Source: Hamadaea sp013361475 (GTDB lineage: Bacteria; Actinomycetota; Actinomycetes; Mycobacteriales; Micromonosporaceae). Taken from it: 64,000 nt of DNA. A program made the position numbers and the translations under genes. Positions 17,600-25,097 of the stretch are shown in pieces (the stretch's first letter is position 1; every line of letters starts with the position of its first letter). The notes under the pieces were generated by a model. The model saw only the letters and a program-made list of their open reading frames with translations, ran no database searches and had not been told where the DNA came from. The stretch is taken from the NCBI RefSeq assembly GCF_040654195.1, contig NZ_JBFAHM010000012.1:124001-188000 (forward strand), read 5' to 3'.

Positions 17600-17983
17600 A
17601 TGGCGAAGGAGTTCACCGACGGAAAGCCGGAGAAGATGCGGGAGGCGGCCAGCCGGCTCGGCGCTCCGTCCTACGGCGACGACCTCGTCCGTCAACCGGC
17701 GCACGCCTGCGCGGGCGGCATGCCCGAGTGCACCGGTGAGTTCGGGTGCACCGGCCTGTTCGGCTGCGACGTGGACAGCACGAAGAAGGTGCAGGAACTT
17801 ATCACCCACGTACGCCAGGGCTTCGCCGGCTTCCAGGCGATGATCGCCGACTGCGCGGACCTCTACGCCACGGCTGCCGGAATGAGCCGGGACGAACTGA
17901 CCGCGATCGTCAACCGTCCCCCGGCCGACGGGCTGCCCGACCGGGAGCCTCGGTTCGACGATCCCGTGGGAGCCACGCCATGA
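17600..17983 (+). CDS. Small ESX-type candidate substrate with a cysteine cluster
   Basis: The 127-residue protein has two helical stretches separated by a Gly/Cys loop. Cys37, Cys44, Cys50 and Cys56 are spaced x6, x5 and x5 in a TGEFGCTGLFGC-like loop, and a fifth cysteine (Cys85) is in the second helix (IADCADLYATAAGMS). WXG100 proteins usually have a short W-x-G turn at this place, so the cysteine loop is unusual and could bind zinc or form disulfides outside the cell. The ATG at 17600 has a strong GGAGGGAG site. Its stop overlaps the next start (ATGA), making it the first gene of a four-gene substrate operon. Confidence 0.78.
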   Translation: MAKEFTDGKPEKMREAASRLGAPSYGDDLVRQPAHACAGGMPECTGEFGCTGLFGCDVDSTKKVQELITHVRQGFAGFQAMIADCADLYATAAGMSRDELTAIVNRPPADGLPDREPRFDDPVGATP

Positions 17984-19329
17984 CCTTCGACTACAAGGCG
18001 TGGACGATCGACCAGCACCTGGCGGCGGTCAAGGCGGAACTGGGTCACCGCGAGCAGCTGCAGCAGGCGCTCGCCATGTGGCAAGGGTTCACGACCTGGC
18101 TCGGTCTGGCCGAGGCCCAGCTCGAGAACCGGCGCGCAGTGGTGGCTGACGGCTGGACCGACGGCGCGCATACCGAGGTCGACGGTCGCCTGGTCCAGTC
18201 CCGGGACGCGCTGGGGGCGTGGATAACGCAGATCAAGGACTCGGGAGTCGTGCAGCGGCTCACCGACCTGCCGAATCTGATCACCACGACGTACGGCAAG
18301 GTCGAGTTCGCCAAACAACGACGTGACTGGGCGCTCCGCGGCTACCGGTACGAGGATGTCCTGAACGCCCCTGGCAGACCGGATCCCCACGTCAGCAAAC
18401 TGAGCTCTGCTCAAATGACCGAGGAACTGGTCACCGCGACTGCGGACTCGGTTCGAGCCATGAACGAGCTGGGGCAGGCGTACGCGGACACGGCGAAGGC
18501 GATGACCCTGGCCGTCGGTGGCCTGCTGTGGCCAGGTCCTCGCGCGGGGGAGTCGGAGACGCCGGGCGGTCCGGCCGGGGGCACGAGTCCTGACGCCGGA
18601 TCGGCCGCCGGCCCGACCAGTACGCCCGACCCCGAGTCGGCCCCGGAGTCCCTACAGGAGACGCCGAATCCGGCCACGACGCCGGAGGAGACGTCCACTG
18701 AGTCGACCGACCCGACGAAGGACGCGTCCGACGTCGTGAGCGCGCTGAGCGACCTCGCCGAGGCCCTGACCGGCAGCGGCGCCACGCCCGATCCGGTCAC
18801 CAGCCCGCTGCCGACGGACCTGGGCGACGTGATCAACCCGGGCTCCGTGCCCGGCGTCGCCTCGGGGCTGCCGGGCCTGGCCGGCGCCGGATCGGCCGTC
18901 GACGGCGGCGTCGTGGCCGACGCGGTGGCGCGGGCGGCGGTTCCCACGACCGGCACCGGGCCCACTGTCACACCGCTGCCGACCGCGCTGACCACTGCCA
19001 CCGCCGCGACCGGCGGGTATCCGCCGATGTATCCGCCTCACGCGGCGGCCGCCGCCGCGAAGCAACCGGGTGGGATCAAGCCGGGCACGAGCGAGCAGCC
19101 CGTCTCCGGCCGCCCCCGAGACCGCAGAGCCGCCGCAGCGCCCGGCGTGGCCGGTGTGCCCGGTGTGGCATTGCGTGGCCGGCGCAACGGCGCGACCAAG
19201 GCCGCCCCGGCGGCCCAACGGCGCTGGGACGCCGAGAACGACACGATCAGCCTCCTCGATGAGGAGATGTGGCAGGTCGATCAGCACGACGACGTGGCCG
19301 AAGGCCGGACCCCGAGGAGAGGCACCTGA
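17980..19329 (+). CDS. Large ESX-type candidate substrate with a helical head and disordered Pro/Ala/Thr tail
   Basis: The 449-residue protein has a helical N-terminal half (to about residue 175), with MWQGFTTWLGLAEAQLENRRA and then W-T-D-G in a helix turn, a layout that recalls WXG100/PPE heads. From about 185 to the end it is a low-complexity Pro/Ala/Thr/Gly/Ser tail that closes with a short acidic helix (SLLDEEMWQVDQHDD). No signal peptide is present, as expected for an ESX substrate. It overlaps the preceding gene (ATGA) and the following gene (TGATG). The protein at 19813 is a paralogue with the same head architecture. Confidence 0.75.
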   Translation: MTFDYKAWTIDQHLAAVKAELGHREQLQQALAMWQGFTTWLGLAEAQLENRRAVVADGWTDGAHTEVDGRLVQSRDALGAWITQIKDSGVVQRLTDLPNLITTTYGKVEFAKQRRDWALRGYRYEDVLNAPGRPDPHVSKLSSAQMTEELVTATADSVRAMNELGQAYADTAKAMTLAVGGLLWPGPRAGESETPGGPAGGTSPDAGSAAGPTSTPDPESAPESLQETPNPATTPEETSTESTDPTKDASDVVSALSDLAEALTGSGATPDPVTSPLPTDLGDVINPGSVPGVASGLPGLAGAGSAVDGGVVADAVARAAVPTTGTGPTVTPLPTALTTATAATGGYPPMYPPHAAAAAAKQPGGIKPGTSEQPVSGRPRDRRAAAAPGVAGVPGVALRGRRNGATKAAPAAQRRWDAENDTISLLDEEMWQVDQHDDVAEGRTPRRGT

Positions 19330-19802
19330 TGTACGAAGTTCACGGCGACCCCACCGCGATGGCCGCCTTCTCCCAGCAGCTCACCGTGCCGCCGATCCCG
19401 GACTCGATGGGCCGGGCGAGCGTACCGCCGAACCTGACCGGGCTGGTCGAGGGCATCGCGATGTCCCTTCTGGACAAAGCCGCCACCGTCGCGGCCGCCG
19501 CCTATCTGACGCAGGTGACCGACGAGCTGCTGACCTATAGCGCGAAGGTCACCACGATCGCGGTGACCTACTCGGCCGCCGAGGTCTCCAGTGCGGCGAA
19601 GCTCGTCGCCGCGACGGCCGATCTCGCGACGGCGGGCGTGAGCATGGTCCAGTCGCTCGGCGGCTCGGCCTCGACGTCGCAATCCGACTCCGCAGACCAG
19701 TCCGACTCCGCAGACCAATCCGACTCAGCCGGCAGGGCCGACTCCGCCGGCAAGTCCGAGGAGAAGGCCGCCGCCCAGTCCACCGACCAGCAGCCAGTCT
19801 GA
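19329..19802 (+). CDS. Small ESX-associated protein with SDSADQ repeats
   Basis: The 157-residue protein has an Ala-rich helical body (DPTAMAAFSQQL... to about residue 115) and a hydrophilic tail with tandem Ser-Asp-Ser-Ala-Asp-Gln repeats encoded by an imperfect 18-bp repeat near 19680-19735, then a Lys/Glu/Gln end. No signal peptide is seen. The start codon overlaps the upstream stop (TGATG), and the next gene starts 10 bp after its stop. It may be the small partner of one of the two larger candidate substrates. Confidence 0.72.
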   Translation: MYEVHGDPTAMAAFSQQLTVPPIPDSMGRASVPPNLTGLVEGIAMSLLDKAATVAAAAYLTQVTDELLTYSAKVTTIAVTYSAAEVSSAAKLVAATADLATAGVSMVQSLGGSASTSQSDSADQSDSADQSDSAGRADSAGKSEEKAAAQSTDQQPV

Positions 19803-19812
19803 GGAGCGCACC

Positions 19813-20889
19813 GTGGTCCCGTACAACCTCTTGCCGATCGAGACCCACCTCGCCATGGTGACCGCGCAGAACGCCAACGTCAGCGCCCTCACCGACGCGG
19901 CCCGGATGTGGACCCAGGTACGCGAATGGATCGCCGCCGCCGAGGTGGAGTTGCACGTACGCGCCGCCGACCTGCTGCCGCACTGGCCGGACGAGGCCGG
20001 TCGGGAACTGGAACGCGAAACTCAGCGCACGCTCGCCGAATTGAAGATGTGGGGCGACCGGATCGACGCGTCCCAGGTCGTCTCCGGCCTCGGTACGCTC
20101 GCGGGCGCGGTCCCCGCGAGCTTCCAGATCGTGTCCGGCCTGTACCAGAGCTACCTGGCGGCGTTGTCGAACCCGTTGACCGCCTGGGCCGCCCTGGGTT
20201 TCCAGCAGGCTTCCGGTGCTGAGATGACCGCCCTGGGCGGTCTGTTCGACACGACCATGCTCCAGGTCTGCTCCGCCGCCGGGATCAGGACGCCGAGCGT
20301 CAGCATCGGACCGGCGAGCGAGGGCAACTCCACCGACGACGTCGTCACCGCGGTCGAGTCCGTGACGAGCGCGGTCACCAGCTTGCAGGGCCTGGTCTCC
20401 GCAGCCGGCGTGTCCGCCGACCTGTCGGACCTTGCCGGACTGTCGGGCGACGGATTGTCGCTGTCCGGGGCAGACCTCGTCCCCACCCTGCCCGGCGGTT
20501 CGCTGCCCGGGGTCGAGTCGCCGCCCACCGTTTCCGTGCCGGGTGGCTCCCTCGGCGCCGCCGTCGGTACGCCGACCCTGCCGGCTGCGCTCCGGACGCT
20601 GGCCGGGCGGCGAGCCGCCGGTGCCGGCCCAGAACTCAGCGTGGCGGCGGCGACCTCGGCCGGATCCTCCTCGTCGGCGGCCGGAATGACCCCGCCCATG
20701 GTCCCGCCCGGTACGGGCCGGGTCGCTGACGGCACCCTGCGCCCCGCCGCAGCGTCGTCGCCGACCGGCCGCGCCCGGCGTGCTGAGGAGCCGGTGGACG
20801 GGACCGGGGGAGTGCCGGCGGAACTGCGCGGCCGATCCGGCAGCGGCGATCACTCCTTCGCCGCCGCCAAGGCCCGAACCTCCGCTTGA
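19813..20889 (+). CDS. Second large ESX-type candidate substrate, paralogue of the 17980 protein
   Basis: This 358-residue protein starts with a GTG. It repeats the architecture of the 17980 protein: an N-terminal helical head with MWTQVREWIAAAEVEL and a W-P-D-E-A turn, matching the W-T-D-G-A of the paralogue, followed by an Ala/Ser/Pro/Gly-rich tail from about residue 200. No signal peptide is present. A GAGG-like site (TGAGGAGCGC) precedes the start. It is the last clear gene of the substrate operon. The pair suggests duplication and divergence of one secreted scaffold. Confidence 0.75.
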   Translation: MVPYNLLPIETHLAMVTAQNANVSALTDAARMWTQVREWIAAAEVELHVRAADLLPHWPDEAGRELERETQRTLAELKMWGDRIDASQVVSGLGTLAGAVPASFQIVSGLYQSYLAALSNPLTAWAALGFQQASGAEMTALGGLFDTTMLQVCSAAGIRTPSVSIGPASEGNSTDDVVTAVESVTSAVTSLQGLVSAAGVSADLSDLAGLSGDGLSLSGADLVPTLPGGSLPGVESPPTVSVPGGSLGAAVGTPTLPAALRTLAGRRAAGAGPELSVAAATSAGSSSSAAGMTPPMVPPGTGRVADGTLRPAAASSPTGRARRAEEPVDGTGGVPAELRGRSGSGDHSFAAAKARTSA

Positions 20890-21143
20890 CTCAACCTCCG
20901 GCGGCACCGCCGACGTCGGCGATGTTCGATCTCCTCGGTGGTGCGCTGGAGGGCGCCGGCTCCGGTCCATCGGCGTCACCATTCGCACGAAGACCACCTG
21001 GCTTCGGCAGCTTGCCGGCGAACTCGGCCGCACGCCCGCGACCGCCGACTGATCGAACCCGGTGGACTGGGCGCCACGCCTCGTCGAAGAAGATCTTCGC
21101 CCGCACGGTCGACCCGACCCCGGCGACCTTCACCGCGACCGGG
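20890..21143. other. Interval with no intact gene, possible gene remnant
   Basis: This 254-bp gap lies between the substrate operon and the ThuA-like gene. Coding-like third-position G/C appears in pieces that change frame: a stretch ending at a TGA at 21050-21052 (translation IRTKTTWLRQLAGELGRTP) and a stretch near 21090-21150 in another frame. No frame gives one plausible protein. A TTG overlapping the upstream stop (20886) could start a short product, but its codon use decays after about 25 codons. This looks like a decayed or frameshifted small gene. Confidence 0.35.
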
Positions 21144-21836
21144 TCAGGCGGCGCGTACCTCGTCGTCCGGGGCGCCCAGCAACCACATCGCCTCGCGGCG
21201 CAGCAGTCGCCGCCGCGAAGCGGAGGCGTACGACTCGACGCCGTGGCCGAGCCCGTCATAGATCGCCCGGGCGTCGCCGCTGAGCCAGGCGACCGGGTGA
21301 TCGACGCCGTCGTGGTGGGTCGTCAGCAGGATCTCCGAGGTTTCGGCGACATCCAGCGCGCAGTACTGTTCGTCGTCGGCCACCACCGGGCCGAGCCCGT
21401 CCACGACGGGGTGCGCGGCGGCCGGGGTGAAGGTCGCGACGCTCTGCGGCGGGTGCGTCGAATGCCCCGGAATCCACCGTCCGCCCAGGATGCCACGCCA
21501 CCCCGGGTGGTCGGGGAAGGTGTTCGCCGCCTGATGCAGTCCGAGAATCGCCCGGCCGCTGCGGGCGTACCGGACGATGGCGGCGTGGGCCGCCTGCCAC
21601 TGCTCGTCGTCGCCGTCGAAGGCTGGATCCGGCCGGCCCCGGCCGCAGTTGACCACCAGGAGGTCGACATCGTCCAGCAGCGCGAAGACGCCGGCGAAGG
21701 TGCTGCGGATCTGGACCTCGACGCCGAGCGTCGCCATCTCGACGGCGACGGCGTGCGAGGTGGCCGCGTGGTCGTGCCACGGATCCTCATACCGGCCACG
21801 TCCGGCCAGGACGAGAACACGTTTGCGGTGCCACAT
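21144..21836 (-). CDS. ThuA-like domain protein
   Basis: The 230-residue protein has the ThuA/glutamine-amidotransferase-like fold. It opens with a strand RVLVLAGRGRYEDPWHDH, continues with LLVVNCGRG, then GRAILGLHQAANTF, and later GHSTHPPQSVATFTP with HPVVDGL and DDEQYCALD. In ThuA proteins the catalytic Cys of true amidotransferases is not conserved, and the role is linked to disaccharide and trehalose-type sugar use. It is divergent from the alpha-mannosidase gene across 148 bp, which suggests joint control of a glycan-use locus. Confidence 0.85.
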   Translation of the reverse strand: MWHRKRVLVLAGRGRYEDPWHDHAATSHAVAVEMATLGVEVQIRSTFAGVFALLDDVDLLVVNCGRGRPDPAFDGDDEQWQAAHAAIVRYARSGRAILGLHQAANTFPDHPGWRGILGGRWIPGHSTHPPQSVATFTPAAAHPVVDGLGPVVADDEQYCALDVAETSEILLTTHHDGVDHPVAWLSGDARAIYDGLGHGVESYASASRRRLLRREAMWLLGAPDDEVRAA

Positions 21837-21984
21837 GTGGTCCCGTCCTTTCGTTAGGCTTCGCCGCGTTACCGTGTCGAATGCTACTGACCGTGACGCT
21901 GACCCGGGACGACGAGTCAGCGGCGCGCCGATCGACGGACGGCGGCGAGTCGCCGGCCAGTCCGCTGCCGCGAGGAGAGCCGCC

Positions 21985-24900
21985 GTGCACGACCGCGAAC
22001 GTCAGACCGCCGCCCGCCTCGATCGCGTGCTGGCCCAGCGAATCCGCCCGGCGCTCTATCCACTTCGGAATCCGTTGACCGTCACCGCCTGGCACGCGCC
22101 GGGCGAACCCGTCGCTGTCGATCACGCGCTCGCCGCCGACTACACGGCGTTCGAGCCGGGCACACCCTGGGGACCGCCGTGGTCGACGACGTGGTTGCAT
22201 CTCACCGGCGCCGTCCCCGCCGACTGGGCCGGTCGCCACGTCGACGTCCTCGTCGACCTCGGGTTCACCGACTCCTGGCCCGGATTCCAGGCCGAAGGCC
22301 TGGCGTTCGACGCTCTCGGCGTACCAGTGAAAGGCATCGCGCCGCGCAACCACCACGTGCCGGTGGCGGCCGTCGCAGCCGGCGGTGAGGCGATCGACCT
22401 GTTCGTGGAGGCCGCGGCGAACCCGATGCCGATGCCCGGTTTCCGGGCCTGGCCGCCGAGCCCGCTAGGTGACCGCGCGACCGCCGGGACCGAGCCGCTG
22501 TACCGGTTCGCGGGCGCAGAGGTCGCGGTGCGCGACGAGGCCGTCTGGCACCTGCTGCACGACCTCGAGGTGCTCAGCCAGCTCGGCGGCCAGCTGCCGC
22601 CGGGCCAGCGACGAGCCGAGATCTGGTACGCCGTCGGCCGCGCCCTGGACGCGCTCGACCTGCACGCCGTGAACGCGACCGCGCAGGCGGCCCGCGATGT
22701 GCTGGCGCCGGTGCTGGCGCGGCCCGCACACTCCTCCGCGCACCGCGTCAGCGCGGTCGGCCACGCCCACATCGACACCGCCTGGTTGTGGCCGCTGCGG
22801 GAGACCGTTCGCAAAGCCACGCGCACGTTCGCCACGGTGACGCAGCTCGCGACCGAGTATCCGGAGCTGGTGTTCGCCGCGTCGCAGGCCCAGCAGTACG
22901 CCTGGATCCGCGAGCGCCGCCCGCAGCTGTGGCAGCGGATCGCCAAGGCCGTCGCAGACGGCACGTTCGTGCCGGTCGGCGGGATGTGGGTGGAGTCCGA
23001 CACGAACCTGCCCGGCGGCGAAGCCCTGGCCCGGCAGCTGATCCACGGCAAGCGCTTCTTCCTGGAGGCGTTCGGCGTCGAGACCCGCGAGGTGTGGCTG
23101 CCGGACTCGTTCGGCTACAGCCCGGCGCTGCCGCAACTGGCGCGGCTGGCGGGCAACGACTGGTTCCTGACCCAGAAGCTCTCGTGGAGCGCGGTGAATC
23201 GCATCCCGCACTCGACGTTCTGGTGGGAGGGCATCGACGGCACACGGCTGTTCACTCACATGCCCCCGGTCGACACCTACAACGCCGAACTGACGGCGGC
23301 GGAGCTGAACCGGGCCGAGACGCAGTTCGCCGACGCGGGACCGGCGACGATGTCGCTCGTTCCGTTCGGCTACGGCGACGGCGGCGGCGGCCCCAACCGC
23401 GACATGCTCGAACGGGCCCGTCGCCTCCGGGATCTCGACGGCAGCCCGGCGGTGACGATTCGTTCCCCGGCGGAGTTCTTCGCCGCCGCACAGGAGGAGT
23501 ACGCCGACGCGCCGGTCTGGGTCGGTGAGCTGTACCTCGAACTGCACCGCGCCACCTACACCACGCAGGCGAAGACGAAGGCGGGCAACCGGCGTAGCGA
23601 ACATCTCCTGCGCGAAGCCGAACTGTGGGCGGCGACCGCGGCCCGGTACGCGAACGCGCCCTACCCGTACGAGCGGCTGGAGAAGGTGTGGCAGCAGGTG
23701 CTCACCCTGCAGTTCCACGACATCCTGCCCGGCAGCTCGATCGCGTGGGTCAACCAGGAGGCGCGCGAGGCGTACGCGCGGATTCAGGCCGAGCTGGAGG
23801 AGCTGATCGCCGATGCGGCCACTGAGTTGGGGGCGTCCGCTCCGGCGGTCCTGAACGCCGCCCCGCACGCCCGCGACGAGGTGATCGTCGTGCCCTCCGG
23901 GGCCGGGCAGCCGTTGCCCGGCGGCCGGTACGCCGTGTGGGCGAGCGCTCCGGCACTCGGCATCGGCGCCATCGCCGAGTACGCGGGACCGCCGGCCACG
24001 GTGGCGACCACCGATGCCGGGGTCGTCCTCGACAACGGCGTACTGCGCGTCGTCGTCGACGGCGACGGGCTGATCACGTCGGCCGTCGACGTCCACAGCG
24101 GACGCGAGGCCGTGGCCGCCGGGCAGCGCGGCAATCTCCTGCAGGTGCATCCGGACCACCCCACGAACTGGGACGCGTGGGACATCGACGCTCATTACCG
24201 CAACACGGTGACCGACCTGACCACGGCGGAGTCGGTGACGGTTCGCGCCGACGGGCCGCTCCTCGCCGAGGTGGAGGTCGTCCGGGTGTTCGGCGCGTCG
24301 CGGATGACCCAGACCTACCGGCTCGCGGCGGGGTCGCCGCGGCTCGACGTCGACACCACGGTCGACTGGCGCGAGTCGGAGAAGGTGCTCAAGGCCGCGT
24401 TCCCCGTGGGCGTACACACCGACCACGCGACGGCCGAGATCCAGTACGGGCACCTGCGCCGCCCGATCCACACCAACACGAGCTGGGACGACGCCCGGTT
24501 CGAGATCTGGGCGCATCGCTGGATGCACGTCGGCGAGCCGTCCTACGGCGTCGCCGTCCTCAACGACGCCACCTACGGCCACGACGTCACACGCGGCCCG
24601 GGGACCACCACCGTGCGGCTCACCTTGGTACGCGCGCCGCACAGCCCGGATCCGCATGCCGATCAGGATGTGCACCGGTTCGCGTACGCGCTGCTGCCGG
24701 GAGCGAGCGTCGGCGACGCGATCGCCGAGGGGTACCGGCTGAATCTGCCGCTGCGGGTGGCGGCCGTGAACCCGGCGAACCCGCCGCTGGTGGCGTCGTC
24801 GCAGCCCGGCGTCGTCGTGGAGGCGGTCAAGCTCGCCGACGATCGCGGCGGCGACCTGGTCGTGCGTCTTTACGAGGCGCGGGGCGATCAGGCGGCAGCC

Positions 24901-25044
24901 CGGCTGACCGTGGGCTTCCCGGTGCGAGCGGCCACCGTGGTGGACCTGTTGGAGCGGCGGCTGACCGACCTCGTCGTCGCCGACGGCGGCGTGGACGTGA
25001 CGCTGCGGCCGTTCGAGATCCTCACGCTCCGCCTGTCGGCCTGA
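21985..25044 (+). CDS. Alpha-mannosidase, glycoside hydrolase family 38
   Basis: The enzyme removes alpha-linked mannose from glycans by a retaining, zinc-dependent mechanism. The 1,019-residue protein has a leading beta-rich domain (to about residue 250) and the catalytic barrel with the zinc-site motif GHAHIDTAWLWP near residue 259. The nucleophile Asp is in WLPDSFGYS near residue 374, and a helical domain carries LQFHDILPGSS, which contains another metal-binding His. A C-terminal beta-sandwich half follows. No signal peptide is present, so it is cytoplasmic and probably acts on imported oligosaccharides. The GTG at 21985 is chosen for GAGGAG seven bases upstream. Confidence 0.95.
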   Translation: MHDRERQTAARLDRVLAQRIRPALYPLRNPLTVTAWHAPGEPVAVDHALAADYTAFEPGTPWGPPWSTTWLHLTGAVPADWAGRHVDVLVDLGFTDSWPGFQAEGLAFDALGVPVKGIAPRNHHVPVAAVAAGGEAIDLFVEAAANPMPMPGFRAWPPSPLGDRATAGTEPLYRFAGAEVAVRDEAVWHLLHDLEVLSQLGGQLPPGQRRAEIWYAVGRALDALDLHAVNATAQAARDVLAPVLARPAHSSAHRVSAVGHAHIDTAWLWPLRETVRKATRTFATVTQLATEYPELVFAASQAQQYAWIRERRPQLWQRIAKAVADGTFVPVGGMWVESDTNLPGGEALARQLIHGKRFFLEAFGVETREVWLPDSFGYSPALPQLARLAGNDWFLTQKLSWSAVNRIPHSTFWWEGIDGTRLFTHMPPVDTYNAELTAAELNRAETQFADAGPATMSLVPFGYGDGGGGPNRDMLERARRLRDLDGSPAVTIRSPAEFFAAAQEEYADAPVWVGELYLELHRATYTTQAKTKAGNRRSEHLLREAELWAATAARYANAPYPYERLEKVWQQVLTLQFHDILPGSSIAWVNQEAREAYARIQAELEELIADAATELGASAPAVLNAAPHARDEVIVVPSGAGQPLPGGRYAVWASAPALGIGAIAEYAGPPATVATTDAGVVLDNGVLRVVVDGDGLITSAVDVHSGREAVAAGQRGNLLQVHPDHPTNWDAWDIDAHYRNTVTDLTTAESVTVRADGPLLAEVEVVRVFGASRMTQTYRLAAGSPRLDVDTTVDWRESEKVLKAAFPVGVHTDHATAEIQYGHLRRPIHTNTSWDDARFEIWAHRWMHVGEPSYGVAVLNDATYGHDVTRGPGTTTVRLTLVRAPHSPDPHADQDVHRFAYALLPGASVGDAIAEGYRLNLPLRVAAVNPANPPLVASSQPGVVVEAVKLADDRGGDLVVRLYEARGDQAAARLTVGFPVRAATVVDLLERRLTDLVVADGGVDVTLRPFEILTLRLSA

Positions 25045-25054
25045 TCGCGGTACG

Positions 25055-25084
25055 CCCCGGGCCGGGCACGACTCCGGCCCAGGG
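25055..25084. terminator. Hairpin between convergent alpha-mannosidase and beta-glucosidase genes
   Basis: GGGCCGG at 25059-25065 pairs with CCGGCCC at 25074-25080 around an eight-base loop, and CCC/GGG outside one mismatch extends the stem. There is no T-run, which is common for GC-rich actinobacterial terminators. The position between two converging genes supports the call. Confidence 0.55.
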
Positions 25085-25097
25085 CGCGCGGCGCAGG

